Shown here piece by piece: positions 53,236-61,453 of a DNA stretch of 64,000 bases. The DNA lies in assembly GCF_020521235.1 (NCBI RefSeq), contig NZ_BLAY01000020.1, positions 1 through 64,000 of the forward strand. Reading direction: 5' to 3'. The notes beneath the pieces are model-generated. The model was not told where the DNA came from. It made no database searches and worked only from the letters and a program-made list of their open reading frames with translations. Every line of letters begins with the position of its first letter. Position 1 is the stretch's first letter. Position numbers and translations under genes: made by a program. The stretch comes from Microseira wollei NIES-4236 (GTDB lineage: Bacteria > Cyanobacteriota > Cyanobacteriia > Cyanobacteriales > Aerosakkonemataceae).

Positions 53236-55461
53236 TTAATTTGACGGCAAAAGAAATGCCTGCACCTTACCATCCTTAGATAAAACCAAGATAATCGTGG
53301 TATTGCGTCCGCCCTCAATGGGAGAAACAAAAGGTTCTCCGACCAAAGGCATCTCGGTGCGATCCAGATAGATTTCTGCGGTTTGTCCTCGGGGAGTGAC
53401 GGTTTTAATCGACCCGTCGGGATTGAGCGACAAAGTGTACTCGATATCTTGGGTCAAAGTTGAGGGGGGTTGCCACCGTTGCTGGAAATACCGTCTCACC
53501 TCAGCGACTTGGGGGATCGGGTCAAAGACGGCGCTGGTGTTGTCTCTGTCTGTTGCCGGACTTGGGTTAGCCTCTGGCTTAGGAGTTGGACTCGATCTTA
53601 ATGCAGCGACTGACGGGTCTGGAGTAGTCGCTCTGGGGGTGGGGGTAGGAATTATAGCCGGAGCCGCCGCCATCGGGGTAGGAATGGCAGTGGGAGATGG
53701 GAAGTCTGGCGTCGGAATGGCAGTGGGAGATGGGAAGTCTGGCGTCGGAATGGCGGGACGAGGGGGGATTGTTGGCGTGGGAATTGCCCTGGGAGTCTCG
53801 AACGCAGGTGTGGGGATCGCCACCGGAGCCCGAACAATTGGTGCTGGAATTGCTCCCGGAACCCTAGCAGGAGAAGCAGTGGCTTTGGGAGTCACATCTG
53901 GTCTGGGGAAAAATGTCGGATTGGGAGTCGGTGTGGAACGAACAGCCGTGCGGTCTCTACGAGTCGTCGGGCGTGAGCTGCGCTCTGTAACTCGGTCGGT
54001 AGGAGTCGCAACTGGGTCGGGGGGAATCGTCATTGCCGGACTAGGAGAGGGGCGCGATCGGGGTTGAGCCACCCTGCGCGATGCGGCTTTAGGGACGCTG
54101 CGCGATGCGCCTTGAGGCAGGCTGCCTTGTCCCTGGGTGGCATCGTTTTGCCGCAGCGGCGGCTGAGTCGGAAGGGGAGTTGGAGGAGTCGTTGGGCTAG
54201 GGGCATCAAACTGCAACCCAGGTACCTTGTATGACGAATTGGGCGAGCTTCCAGCAGCGGGCGATCGCGAAGACGGCAACGACGGCGCATTAGGACGCGG
54301 TGGTACTGCAGCCCTCAAGGGAGGCGATGGGGTGGCGGGACTAGGCGTCGCCCCAGTCCCCAAGGGCGGCGATGGGGTGGCGAGACTAGGCGTCGCCCCA
54401 GTCCCCAAGGGCGGCGATGGGGTGGCGGGATTAGGCGTCACCCCAGTCCCCAAGGGCGGCGATGGGGTGGCGGGATTAGGCGTCACCCCAGTCCCCAAGG
54501 GCGGCGATGGGGTGGCGGGATTAGGCGTCACCCCAGTCCCCAAGGGCGGCGATGCATTGGGGCTAGGCGACGCCAGCGCCCCCAAGGTTGGAGTTGGCAA
54601 AATTGGCGCAGAAGACGGGGGTGGGGTTGGCACTACCAGCGTCGGACTGGGTGAGGGGATACCGGCAACAATTGGCTGCTCGGTCGGGGTAGGATTTGGG
54701 TTAGCCTGGGGTGCATCTGCGGTTTGAATCGACGTATTTCTGTTAAGCAATTGCACGCCCGCTGCGGTTGCTCCCGCTACCAACACAAGCCCCGCCGCAG
54801 TTTTTGCCCAAACCGGGGGATTTTTTAGCTTGGTCGCAAAGCCTGTTTTCTTTCCGCGCTTGAGGTTAGGCAATACCACCAAATCTTCTGCATATTGCTC
54901 AAAAGCCGTAGCGAGGTCAAATAATTGCAGCGTACTCAGGCGCACCACCGCCCCTGACTCAGGCGTCGCTAGAGAACCGAGATAAAGGTTATGCGCCAGT
55001 ATTCCATCGGGTTGCAGGTAAATATTACCTGGAAGCCCAGGCAGCGGGGTAGGTGGTAACGCTGCCGGCGCTGCCTCGCCTGAATCAACTGCTGCGGTTT
55101 CCTCTGGACTTGTCGCGGGGACAACAGTAGTCTCGTCATTAGTTGTATGCAATACCAAATTTGCTGATGGGGCTTCTGGGTGCAAATCCAAAGCGGTGTC
55201 AGTAGGGGCGGGGGATTGACCGACCAAGTCCTGCACGTAAGTTTCCACAGCTTCCCGCAGCGCTTCTAACTGGGTTTTGTCGCCCTTGAGCGTCAGCCGT
55301 TTTTCCTCAGGCAATCGCGGATCGTCAAGACTCAGCTGGAACTGTAACTGCTTGATTGCTGGGCGACCAATCCACCGGGATAGGGGCGAGCCAGCAGCGG
55401 TAATTTCCAGGGTACAAGTGGGCGGCGTGTAGCGGCGCAAAACTGAGTTGGATGAGGACAT
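53236..55461 (-). CDS. DUF4335 protein with Pro-rich tandem repeats
   Basis: 741 residues from ATG 55461. A DUF4335 domain (1-200) starts SSSNSVLRRYTPPTCTLEIT and includes LSLDDPRLPEEKRLTLKGDK. One transmembrane helix follows (about 227-250: VWAKTAAGLVLVAGATAAGV), then a long Pro/Thr-rich periplasmic region and a compact end with QQRWQPPSTLTQDIEYTLSL. The stretch 54300-54560 contains five or six copies of a 45-bp unit encoding PPLGTGVTPNPATPS; two PTPDFPSPTAI units lie near 53690-53750. A longer start (55548) would code through heptamer repeats. DUF4335 and DUF3038 genes are neighbours across cyanobacteria, as here. Confidence 0.85.
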   Translation of the reverse strand: MSSSNSVLRRYTPPTCTLEITAAGSPLSRWIGRPAIKQLQFQLSLDDPRLPEEKRLTLKGDKTQLEALREAVETYVQDLVGQSPAPTDTALDLHPEAPSANLVLHTTNDETTVVPATSPEETAAVDSGEAAPAALPPTPLPGLPGNIYLQPDGILAHNLYLGSLATPESGAVVRLSTLQLFDLATAFEQYAEDLVVLPNLKRGKKTGFATKLKNPPVWAKTAAGLVLVAGATAAGVQLLNRNTSIQTADAPQANPNPTPTEQPIVAGIPSPSPTLVVPTPPPSSAPILPTPTLGALASPSPNASPPLGTGVTPNPATPSPPLGTGVTPNPATPSPPLGTGVTPNPATPSPPLGTGATPSLATPSPPLGTGATPSPATPSPPLRAAVPPRPNAPSLPSSRSPAAGSSPNSSYKVPGLQFDAPSPTTPPTPLPTQPPLRQNDATQGQGSLPQGASRSVPKAASRRVAQPRSRPSPSPAMTIPPDPVATPTDRVTERSSRPTTRRDRTAVRSTPTPNPTFFPRPDVTPKATASPARVPGAIPAPIVRAPVAIPTPAFETPRAIPTPTIPPRPAIPTPDFPSPTAIPTPDFPSPTAIPTPMAAAPAIIPTPTPRATTPDPSVAALRSSPTPKPEANPSPATDRDNTSAVFDPIPQVAEVRRYFQQRWQPPSTLTQDIEYTLSLNPDGSIKTVTPRGQTAEIYLDRTEMPLVGEPFVSPIEGGRNTTIILVLSKDGKVQAFLLPSN

Positions 55462-55564
55462 AAGACTAGGTAATGGGTAATGGGTAATGGGTAATGGGTA
55501 ATAGGTAATAGGTAATGGAGAACGGTTAAAGCAATTACCAATTACCAATTAGCGAGTGACAAAA

Positions 55565-56152
55565 TTACTTTTTGCTTTTTCCCAAAAGTGCTAGCCAGAG
55601 ACGCCGATGACCGCCAGCGCTGCTGTAGAACAGTAAATCGATCATGAGTTTGAGCGCCAGGTGGGCTAGGGCGTCGGAGGATAGGTTTTCTCCTTCTTCC
55701 ATGCGCTCAACGTACTTGTTGCTAAAGGCGTCGAGGTAATCTCCTAAAAGCGCGGCAAGATGGGGAGCGCGGTTTTGCTCGGTCATCTGTTCCAGCAGGG
55801 CAACGGCGCGACGGATCAGTTCTTGATGCTGTTTGGCTAGGTGGCAGATAATTAAAACCAGACTGCGCGCTTCTTCCACGTCCAGCTTTTTCCGCCCTCC
55901 CTCACCGCGTAAAGGACTCGACGAGCGCAAACGCCACAGGGTAACCCGGTCTTTGATCGCAGACTCCAGATTCAACTGAGCTGCGGCGCTGAGGATGGCG
56001 TCCGAGCCAATTCCCGTTAGTGTTTCTAAGGCAAGCAAAACTAAATCCAGCTGGGCTTTGATGTTGTCCAACTGCACTGGATCTGGTAAGGCAGTTAGGT
56101 TGAACTCCTCCCAGTTGATGCTTGGGGTGGGGGACTGAGCTTGTGAGCGCAT
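55565..56152 (-). CDS. DUF3038 protein
   Basis: 195 residues from ATG 56152. An all-helical protein: LTALPDPVQLDNIKAQLDLV LLALETLTGIGSDAILSAA and the closing SDALAHLALKLMIDLLFYSS AGGHRRLWLALL match DUF3038. It is paired with the DUF4335 gene (104 bp downstream, across GGTAATG heptamers). The insert SSSPLRGEGGRKK in the middle looks like a translated repeat. Function unknown; the pair is likely envelope-associated by virtue of the partner. Confidence 0.88.
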   Translation of the reverse strand: MRSQAQSPTPSINWEEFNLTALPDPVQLDNIKAQLDLVLLALETLTGIGSDAILSAAAQLNLESAIKDRVTLWRLRSSSPLRGEGGRKKLDVEEARSLVLIICHLAKQHQELIRRAVALLEQMTEQNRAPHLAALLGDYLDAFSNKYVERMEEGENLSSDALAHLALKLMIDLLFYSSAGGHRRLWLALLGKSKK

Positions 56153-56432
56153 ATCTTCAGAATATAAACAAACGATTGATAGCGATCTTTCCGTTACAGT
56201 TTTGGCAACAAGATCGATCAACGGGCATTGGGAAAGGGTAAAGCGGAGAACTGGCGCTGTCCAATTGTAAATTGAGAATTAATGCATCTTTCTAAAGTTA
56301 GATTTCAAGGGAGTTGGGCAATCGCTGGCAGTCTCAATCTGCTAGGGTGTGTTTTCGCCTTAGAATCTTAAAATACTGCGAAGCCTTACCTCCTGCTGAG
56401 TCAGTTCTACAATACACCCTCGCTGAATAACT

Positions 56433-58022
56433 ATGGCTACCGGCTATCTCGCTCTCGTACTGCACGCCCATCTCCCGTTTGTCCGGCACCCTGAAAGCGA
56501 CTACGTTCTAGAAGAGGAGTGGCTTTATGAAGCCATTACTGAAACCTATATTCCCTTGCTATTAGTATTTGAAGGTTTAAGGCGGGATGGCATAGACTTC
56601 AAAATTACGATGAGCATGACGCCGCCGTTGGTGTCAATGCTGCGCGACCCTTTACTACAAGAGCGTTACGAAAAACACTTAGCCAAACTGAGACAATTGG
56701 TTGAGTTAGAAAGTGAGCGCAATCATTTCAACGGTCACCTGCGCTACCTCGCGGAACATTACGCCAAAGAGTTTGACACGACTCGACAAACTTGGGACCG
56801 CTACAATGGCGACCTGGTTTCGGCCCTCAAGCAATTCTTAGATACGAATAACCTAGAAATCATCACCTGCGGGGCGACTCACGGCTACCTACCGCTGATG
56901 AAAATGTATCCGGAAGCCGTATGGGCGCAAATTCAAGTCGCCTGCGAACATTACGAGCAAAATTTCGGGCGTCCTCCCAAGGGCATTTGGCTGCCGGAAT
57001 GCGCTTATTATAATGGCCTGGAGCGGATGCTCGCCGATGCTGGCTTGCGCTACATGTTAATTGACGGACATGGGCTGCTTTATGGGCGTCCCCGTCCTCG
57101 GTTTGGCACTTATACCCCTGTTTTTACCGAAACCGGCATTGCTGCTTACGGTCGCGACCACGAGTCGGCGCACCAAGTTTGGTCTACTCAACTCGGCTAT
57201 CCTGGCGATCCGGTCTATCGAGAATTTTATAAAGATTTGGGCTGGGAAGCGGAATACGAATATATTAAGCCCTACATCATGCCGAACGGTCAGCGCAAAA
57301 ATATCGGCATTAAGTACCACAAGATTACTGGGCGCGGCATCGGCTTGAGCGAGAAACAATTATACGACCCTTACTGGGCAAAGGAAAAAGCAGCAGAACA
57401 CGCTGGCAATTTTATGTATAATCGGGAACGCCAAATCCAGCATCTTTACACTTCGATGCAGCAACCTCCGATTGTTGTCTCGCCTTACGATGCAGAATTG
57501 TTCGGTCACTGGTGGTATGAAGGGCCGATGTTTTTGGATTTTTTAATCCGCAAGTCTTGGCACGATCAAAAAACTTATGCTCTTACCCATTTAGCAGATT
57601 ATTTGCGATATCATCCGAAGCAACAAGTGTGCCGTCTGGCTCAATCTAGTTGGGGTTATAAAGGCTTCCACGAGTTTTGGCTCAACGAAACCAATTCGTG
57701 GATTTATCCCCACTTGCACAAAGGGGCAGAAAGAATGATCGAACTGGCAAAGCGAGAACCAGCAGATGAATTAGAATTTCGGGCGCTCAATCAAGCGGCG
57801 CGAGAATTGCTGCTGGCGCAATCTTCTGACTGGGCGTTTATTATGCGGACGGGAACGATGGTACCTTATGCCAAGAAGCGGACGCGATCGCATTTAATGC
57901 GCTTTACTAAACTCTACGACGATCTCAATGCTGGCAAAGTTGACAGCGGCTGGCTGCAAAAAGTCGAAGCGATCGATAATATTTTCCCCCAAATTAACTA
58001 TCGCGTTTATCGACCGCTGTGA
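56433..58022 (+). CDS. GH57 1,4-alpha-glucan branching enzyme
   Basis: 529 residues, normal for the GH57 branching-enzyme group (DUF1957 C-terminus). HAHLPFVRHPE (the His motif), THGYLPLM, GIWLPECAYYNGLERML (nucleophile Glu) and SPYDAELFGHWWYEGPMFLD (acid/base Asp) are the family regions I-IV in order. The helical C-terminus ends with the W-rich SSWGYKGFHEFWLNETNSWI. It acts on glycogen or starch. It has its own promoter region and is followed by a large palindrome (58030). Confidence 0.93.
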   Translation: MATGYLALVLHAHLPFVRHPESDYVLEEEWLYEAITETYIPLLLVFEGLRRDGIDFKITMSMTPPLVSMLRDPLLQERYEKHLAKLRQLVELESERNHFNGHLRYLAEHYAKEFDTTRQTWDRYNGDLVSALKQFLDTNNLEIITCGATHGYLPLMKMYPEAVWAQIQVACEHYEQNFGRPPKGIWLPECAYYNGLERMLADAGLRYMLIDGHGLLYGRPRPRFGTYTPVFTETGIAAYGRDHESAHQVWSTQLGYPGDPVYREFYKDLGWEAEYEYIKPYIMPNGQRKNIGIKYHKITGRGIGLSEKQLYDPYWAKEKAAEHAGNFMYNRERQIQHLYTSMQQPPIVVSPYDAELFGHWWYEGPMFLDFLIRKSWHDQKTYALTHLADYLRYHPKQQVCRLAQSSWGYKGFHEFWLNETNSWIYPHLHKGAERMIELAKREPADELEFRALNQAARELLLAQSSDWAFIMRTGTMVPYAKKRTRSHLMRFTKLYDDLNAGKVDSGWLQKVEAIDNIFPQINYRVYRPL

Positions 58023-58029
58023 AACAAAA

Positions 58030-58242
58030 AGTAGAGACGTTACATGGGGAGCATGTCAACTTTGTAGCCGACACCCGCGCATGGTGTCGCTACACAAACA
58101 AAGCCTGCCTTCGCAGGCTTTAAAAGCTTTAGCCCGCGAAGGATGGCTCTCGTTTGTATAGCCGCACCATGCGCGGGTGTCGGCGTAACGTAAATTTACA
58201 AACCTGACATGCTCCCCGTTACATGTAACGTCTCTACTTTGA
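58030..58242. repeat. 210-bp composite palindrome
   Basis: Outer arms AGAGACGTTACAT-GGGGAG and its complement (with a 6-nt insertion) enclose a second arm pair, GCCGACACCCGCGCATGGTG, and a third, GCTACACAAAC/GTTTGTATAGC. In the middle lie AAGCCTGC/GCAGGCTT and AGCCCGCGAAGGATGGCT. The whole stretch after the branching enzyme can fold on itself. It is the largest member of the family at 31590 and 38226. Confidence 0.88.
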
Positions 58243-58301
58243 ATCAATACCTATCTAGCCTCGATCTATCCAGTCGAGGCTTTGTTTTTTACGCGATATT
58301 C

Positions 58302-58598
58302 CTAAGCTACCTTGGGGCAAATTTCGATTTTGACAGTCATGCCTATTTGGTTAAGCATTGCGATCAGAGTATCAACCGAGAATTGCCCAATTTTACCTTG
58401 AGTTAGAGCTTTGATTTGGTCGTTTGACTGTTTGAGATGTTGAGCCGTTTGTTCGAGCGTCCAACCGCGATGTTTAATCTGATTTTGCAGGGCGAGCATG
58501 AGTTGCGATCGGATGAGTAAGTTCTCAGCTTCTGCGGCTGAAAATCCCAGATCGAGAAAGATATTGTCGGCTGCTTGGGTAATCGTATTTTCGCTCAT
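58302..58598 (-). CDS. HigA-like XRE antitoxin
   Basis: 98 residues. The helix-turn-helix ALQNQIKHRGWTLEQTAQHL KQSNDQIKALTQGKI (about 35-70) is the XRE/Cro fold of HigA-type antitoxins. Its start overlaps the end of the toxin gene by 4 bp. It likely neutralises the toxin and represses the operon. Confidence 0.88.
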   Translation of the reverse strand: MSENTITQAADNIFLDLGFSAAEAENLLIRSQLMLALQNQIKHRGWTLEQTAQHLKQSNDQIKALTQGKIGQFSVDTLIAMLNQIGMTVKIEICPKVA

Positions 58599-58957
58599 GG
58601 TTCGGGTTCTGTTGAATTTAAACGATTTTGTAACAACTGTTGGTAGCGTTTCTGTCCAATTTCGATATTTTTCTTGGCTGTCTTCTGAGTTTTCTTTTGG
58701 AAGGCATGGAGAACGTAAATAGCTTCTTCAAATCTAGCAATATAGAATACCCGATAGGCATTTTCTGTCCGAATCCGAATTTCTTCAACACCTTTGCCGA
58801 CGATCGACATGGGTTTAAAGTCTGATGGTTGTATGCCCTGCTGAAGTGTCCAAAGTGCAAAACCGGCTTCTTTGCGGGCATCGTCAGGAAGAGATTGGAT
58901 TTCTTCGCGGGCAGCACCAACCCATCGAATCGGTTTGATGGTCATCGGGTTTGTCAA
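58595..58957 (-). CDS. HigB/Gp49-like toxin
   Basis: 120 residues. It has IKPIRWVGAAREEIQSLPDD ARKEAGFALWTLQQG and, later, GVEEIRIRTENAYRVFYIAR FEEAIYVLHAFQKKTQKTAK. The R-x-x-Y-R-V-x-Y and HAFxKKTxKT blocks are the RelE-superfamily Gp49/HigB pattern of ribosome-dependent RNases. It lies between a DUF2281 gene (4-bp overlap upstream) and the XRE gene (4-bp overlap downstream). Confidence 0.9.
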   Translation of the reverse strand: MTNPMTIKPIRWVGAAREEIQSLPDDARKEAGFALWTLQQGIQPSDFKPMSIVGKGVEEIRIRTENAYRVFYIARFEEAIYVLHAFQKKTQKTAKKNIEIGQKRYQQLLQNRLNSTEPEP

Positions 58958-59163
58958 GAATCAAATGGTGCATCAAAATCATCAGCAAGCGGTAAGACAA
59001 ACGTGCCTTTCATCATCCCGGCTTGACGTTTCTTTTGAGAAGGATTTACGGTAATCTCGTTATTGGCATATTTTGCCGCTAAGAATTCTACATAGTGCAG
59101 GACTTCCTGTTTTAGAGAATCTGGCAATTTGACCAGGGTTTCTAAGATTGTGGTTTCTAGCAT
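58954..59163 (-). CDS. DUF2281 antitoxin-like protein
   Basis: 69 residues: LETTILETLVKLPDSLKQEV LHYVEFLAAKYANN and MMKGTFVLPLADDFDAPFDS are the two halves of DUF2281. Proteins of this type usually precede PIN toxins as VapB-like antitoxins. Here the stop codon overlaps the start of a HigB-like toxin, so the toxin has a candidate antitoxin on each side. Confidence 0.85.
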   Translation of the reverse strand: MLETTILETLVKLPDSLKQEVLHYVEFLAAKYANNEITVNPSQKKRQAGMMKGTFVLPLADDFDAPFDS

Positions 59164-59302
59164 TAGATCGCCTCTCGATCGCTAAACTGATGATAACAAT
59201 TGCTAAGGGCGATCGCTTTCAAACTCGCTAGCTTAACCAATGCTAATTTTGATCGCAATTTCCCAAAGACTGGCAATACTCACACAGACTCGATTGGCAG
59301 AT

Positions 59303-61453
59303 TCAATCAGCTTCGCCAATTAAGGTAAATGCCGCCCAATTTCTGGGGTTGGGATGTTGTTGCATAGTCGTTAACATCGCTTGGCGCAAGGCAGCAGCTT
59401 TGTTGCTACAGTGCAGGAAATTCTGATAAAACTCTCTCATCAAATCTGCTGTGGGAGCATCTGGAACCGACCACAAAGATACGATAACGCTGGGAATTCC
59501 GGCAGAAATTAAACAACGAGATAGTCCGATGACGCCATCACCCGTAATGCGTCCCATTCCGGTGTTACAGGCACTGAGGACAACTAATTCGGCGCTCAGG
59601 TGCAACTGGAGGATTTCTTCAGCGGTGAGTAATCCGTTATCAGTGTGAGAAGGGGTGAGAGCGATCGCGCTTCCCATGCCATACTGGTCATCGAGTAACC
59701 CGTGAGTTGCTAGATGAATTAGTCTGGCGTTGGGCAATTGTTGCACAATTGCGGCTTTAGTTGCTTTGTCGCCTGTTATGGCATTTGTTTGCAATAACCG
59801 AGCAATTTCCTGGGCTTCCTTTTCCGCATGGGGGAGAGGAGTTAACTGCTGCGGGGTGTCTCCAGGTACTAAGGAAACTTTGGGCATAGTGGGATTGCCT
59901 ACAACTAATGAATTCCCTGTTTCCGCATTCAACATCTGCCTTGTGCGTCGTTGTTTGCGGGTTAATTCTAGAACTTGAATTGCCGGGGCGGTGAGAATAG
60001 TATGTTTCTCGATTAAGTATTTTCCATTAGCATCTTGCAAGGCGGGAAAGGGAACTAGAAATAGTTCTCTTTGGGGAATGAAGATAACGTGGGCTTCTGG
60101 GTCAGTTGGTAATAGGTCAGCGATTGGTTCAATTAACAGTTGATAAAGTTGCTGCAAGCGGGGATTATTGGTGTGGTGAGTCTCTACTTTTGCGGCTACA
60201 TCAGTTAGGGGGCGTGGAATAGTTAACCCTTCAGGAAAGGTCGATTGGGTGAGAGAAAGAATGCTGGTTTCGGCATCAATTGCTACTACTTTCCAAGGTT
60301 CCCAATCAGGGGCGTCGTCGTTCAGCTTGACGAAATCGCCAGGGAGAAAAGCTAGCTGTTTGGTTTGACTGCCATCTCTGACACCGATAAGTTCGCGAGT
60401 GTCGGTAACCAGGTCTTTTAGAGAAGCCTTTGAGGAAGTAAGGTCAACAGAGCGAAATACTATTTCGCCAGTTTGCTGGATGACCCAGATAAAGAGTTCT
60501 GATATCTGTGAGTCTATGAATGCTCGAATAATCGAATATTCAATGAGGGTAGCATTTTGGGCTTTAGCAATTTGTTGAATTTGCAGGATGGTGGGTTGAT
60601 CGATATCCATTTGAGTATTTGGGGAAGCGGATAAGCGCCTTGCTAATAACTCTACAAATGCCCGTCCCCGTCCTCGTTCAGCAATCTCCAAAGCTTCATT
60701 GAGCTTATTCTGAGCTATAAAGACTTCTTGTAAAATGAAGTAAGCATTCAGCTGGGTTTCAAAAATTGACACTTTATTGGCATCACTTAGCCCTATCCGC
60801 AATGATTCTTGAACTTGAATAGAAGTGAGTAACATTCTCTCTGCTGCCGCGAGATCGCCAGATTCAAAGAAAGCAATTCCCAGATTCTCCAAAGCAACAT
60901 CAGATCGAACACCGATACCTCGAAATGTATTGAGGGACTGCTGATAATAATCAATTGCCCGTTGGTATTGCCCAAGAAAACAGTAAGCATTACCCAGATT
61001 GTTCAGCGAGCTAGCTTTCACGTAGTAATCGCCAATTTGCTCTGAAATTAACAGGGACTGTTGATGGTACTTAATCGCCTGGTGGTATTGGCTTAAAGAA
61101 CACAAAGCATTGCCCAAGTTACTCAGGGATTTAGCTTCCTGTGAAGAATCCCCAATAGCCGTTGCAATAGCTAGGGACTGGCGATAGTATTTAATAGCTT
61201 GTTGGTATTGCTCCAGGGAATAGTGGGCATTGCCCAGATTGTTTATGGAGGTGGCTTTCCCAGTGATATCGCCTATTTTTTGTGTAAGATACAGGGACTT
61301 CTGATAGTACTCAATCGCCTTCTGATATTGCCCCACGAACCAGCAAAAATTTCCCATATTGTGCAGGGAATTGATTTCCTTTAAGCGATTACTACTCTTG
61401 TTTGACACAAGAACCTTACCCATTTTTGCAGTCCTCCCAGCATTACTAAACAA
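59303..61453 (-). CDS. TPR-CHAT domain protein
   Basis: 716 residues. Four TPR-like repeats of exactly 40 residues (31-190; each SLxNLGNAxxxLxQYQxAIxYYxQSL) are followed by a helical region. A CHAT caspase-like domain follows (about 430-716), with the His in ATHG (H584) and the Cys in SACNTG (C629), the catalytic dyad positions of the family. The domain ends with ALRQAMLTTMQQHPNPRNWA AFTLIGEAD. It overlaps the upstream STAND gene by 8 bp and so is translated with it. CHAT proteins cleave specific partners when activated; here the STAND ATPase is the probable switch. Confidence 0.92.
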   Translation of the reverse strand: MFSNAGRTAKMGKVLVSNKSSNRLKEINSLHNMGNFCWFVGQYQKAIEYYQKSLYLTQKIGDITGKATSINNLGNAHYSLEQYQQAIKYYRQSLAIATAIGDSSQEAKSLSNLGNALCSLSQYHQAIKYHQQSLLISEQIGDYYVKASSLNNLGNAYCFLGQYQRAIDYYQQSLNTFRGIGVRSDVALENLGIAFFESGDLAAAERMLLTSIQVQESLRIGLSDANKVSIFETQLNAYFILQEVFIAQNKLNEALEIAERGRGRAFVELLARRLSASPNTQMDIDQPTILQIQQIAKAQNATLIEYSIIRAFIDSQISELFIWVIQQTGEIVFRSVDLTSSKASLKDLVTDTRELIGVRDGSQTKQLAFLPGDFVKLNDDAPDWEPWKVVAIDAETSILSLTQSTFPEGLTIPRPLTDVAAKVETHHTNNPRLQQLYQLLIEPIADLLPTDPEAHVIFIPQRELFLVPFPALQDANGKYLIEKHTILTAPAIQVLELTRKQRRTRQMLNAETGNSLVVGNPTMPKVSLVPGDTPQQLTPLPHAEKEAQEIARLLQTNAITGDKATKAAIVQQLPNARLIHLATHGLLDDQYGMGSAIALTPSHTDNGLLTAEEILQLHLSAELVVLSACNTGMGRITGDGVIGLSRCLISAGIPSVIVSLWSVPDAPTADLMREFYQNFLHCSNKAAALRQAMLTTMQQHPNPRNWAAFTLIGEAD

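Noticed and set aside
53396-54727. Long Gly/Val-rich plus-strand frames opposite the DUF4335 gene
   Set aside because: They mirror the Pro-rich repeats of the real gene on the other strand.
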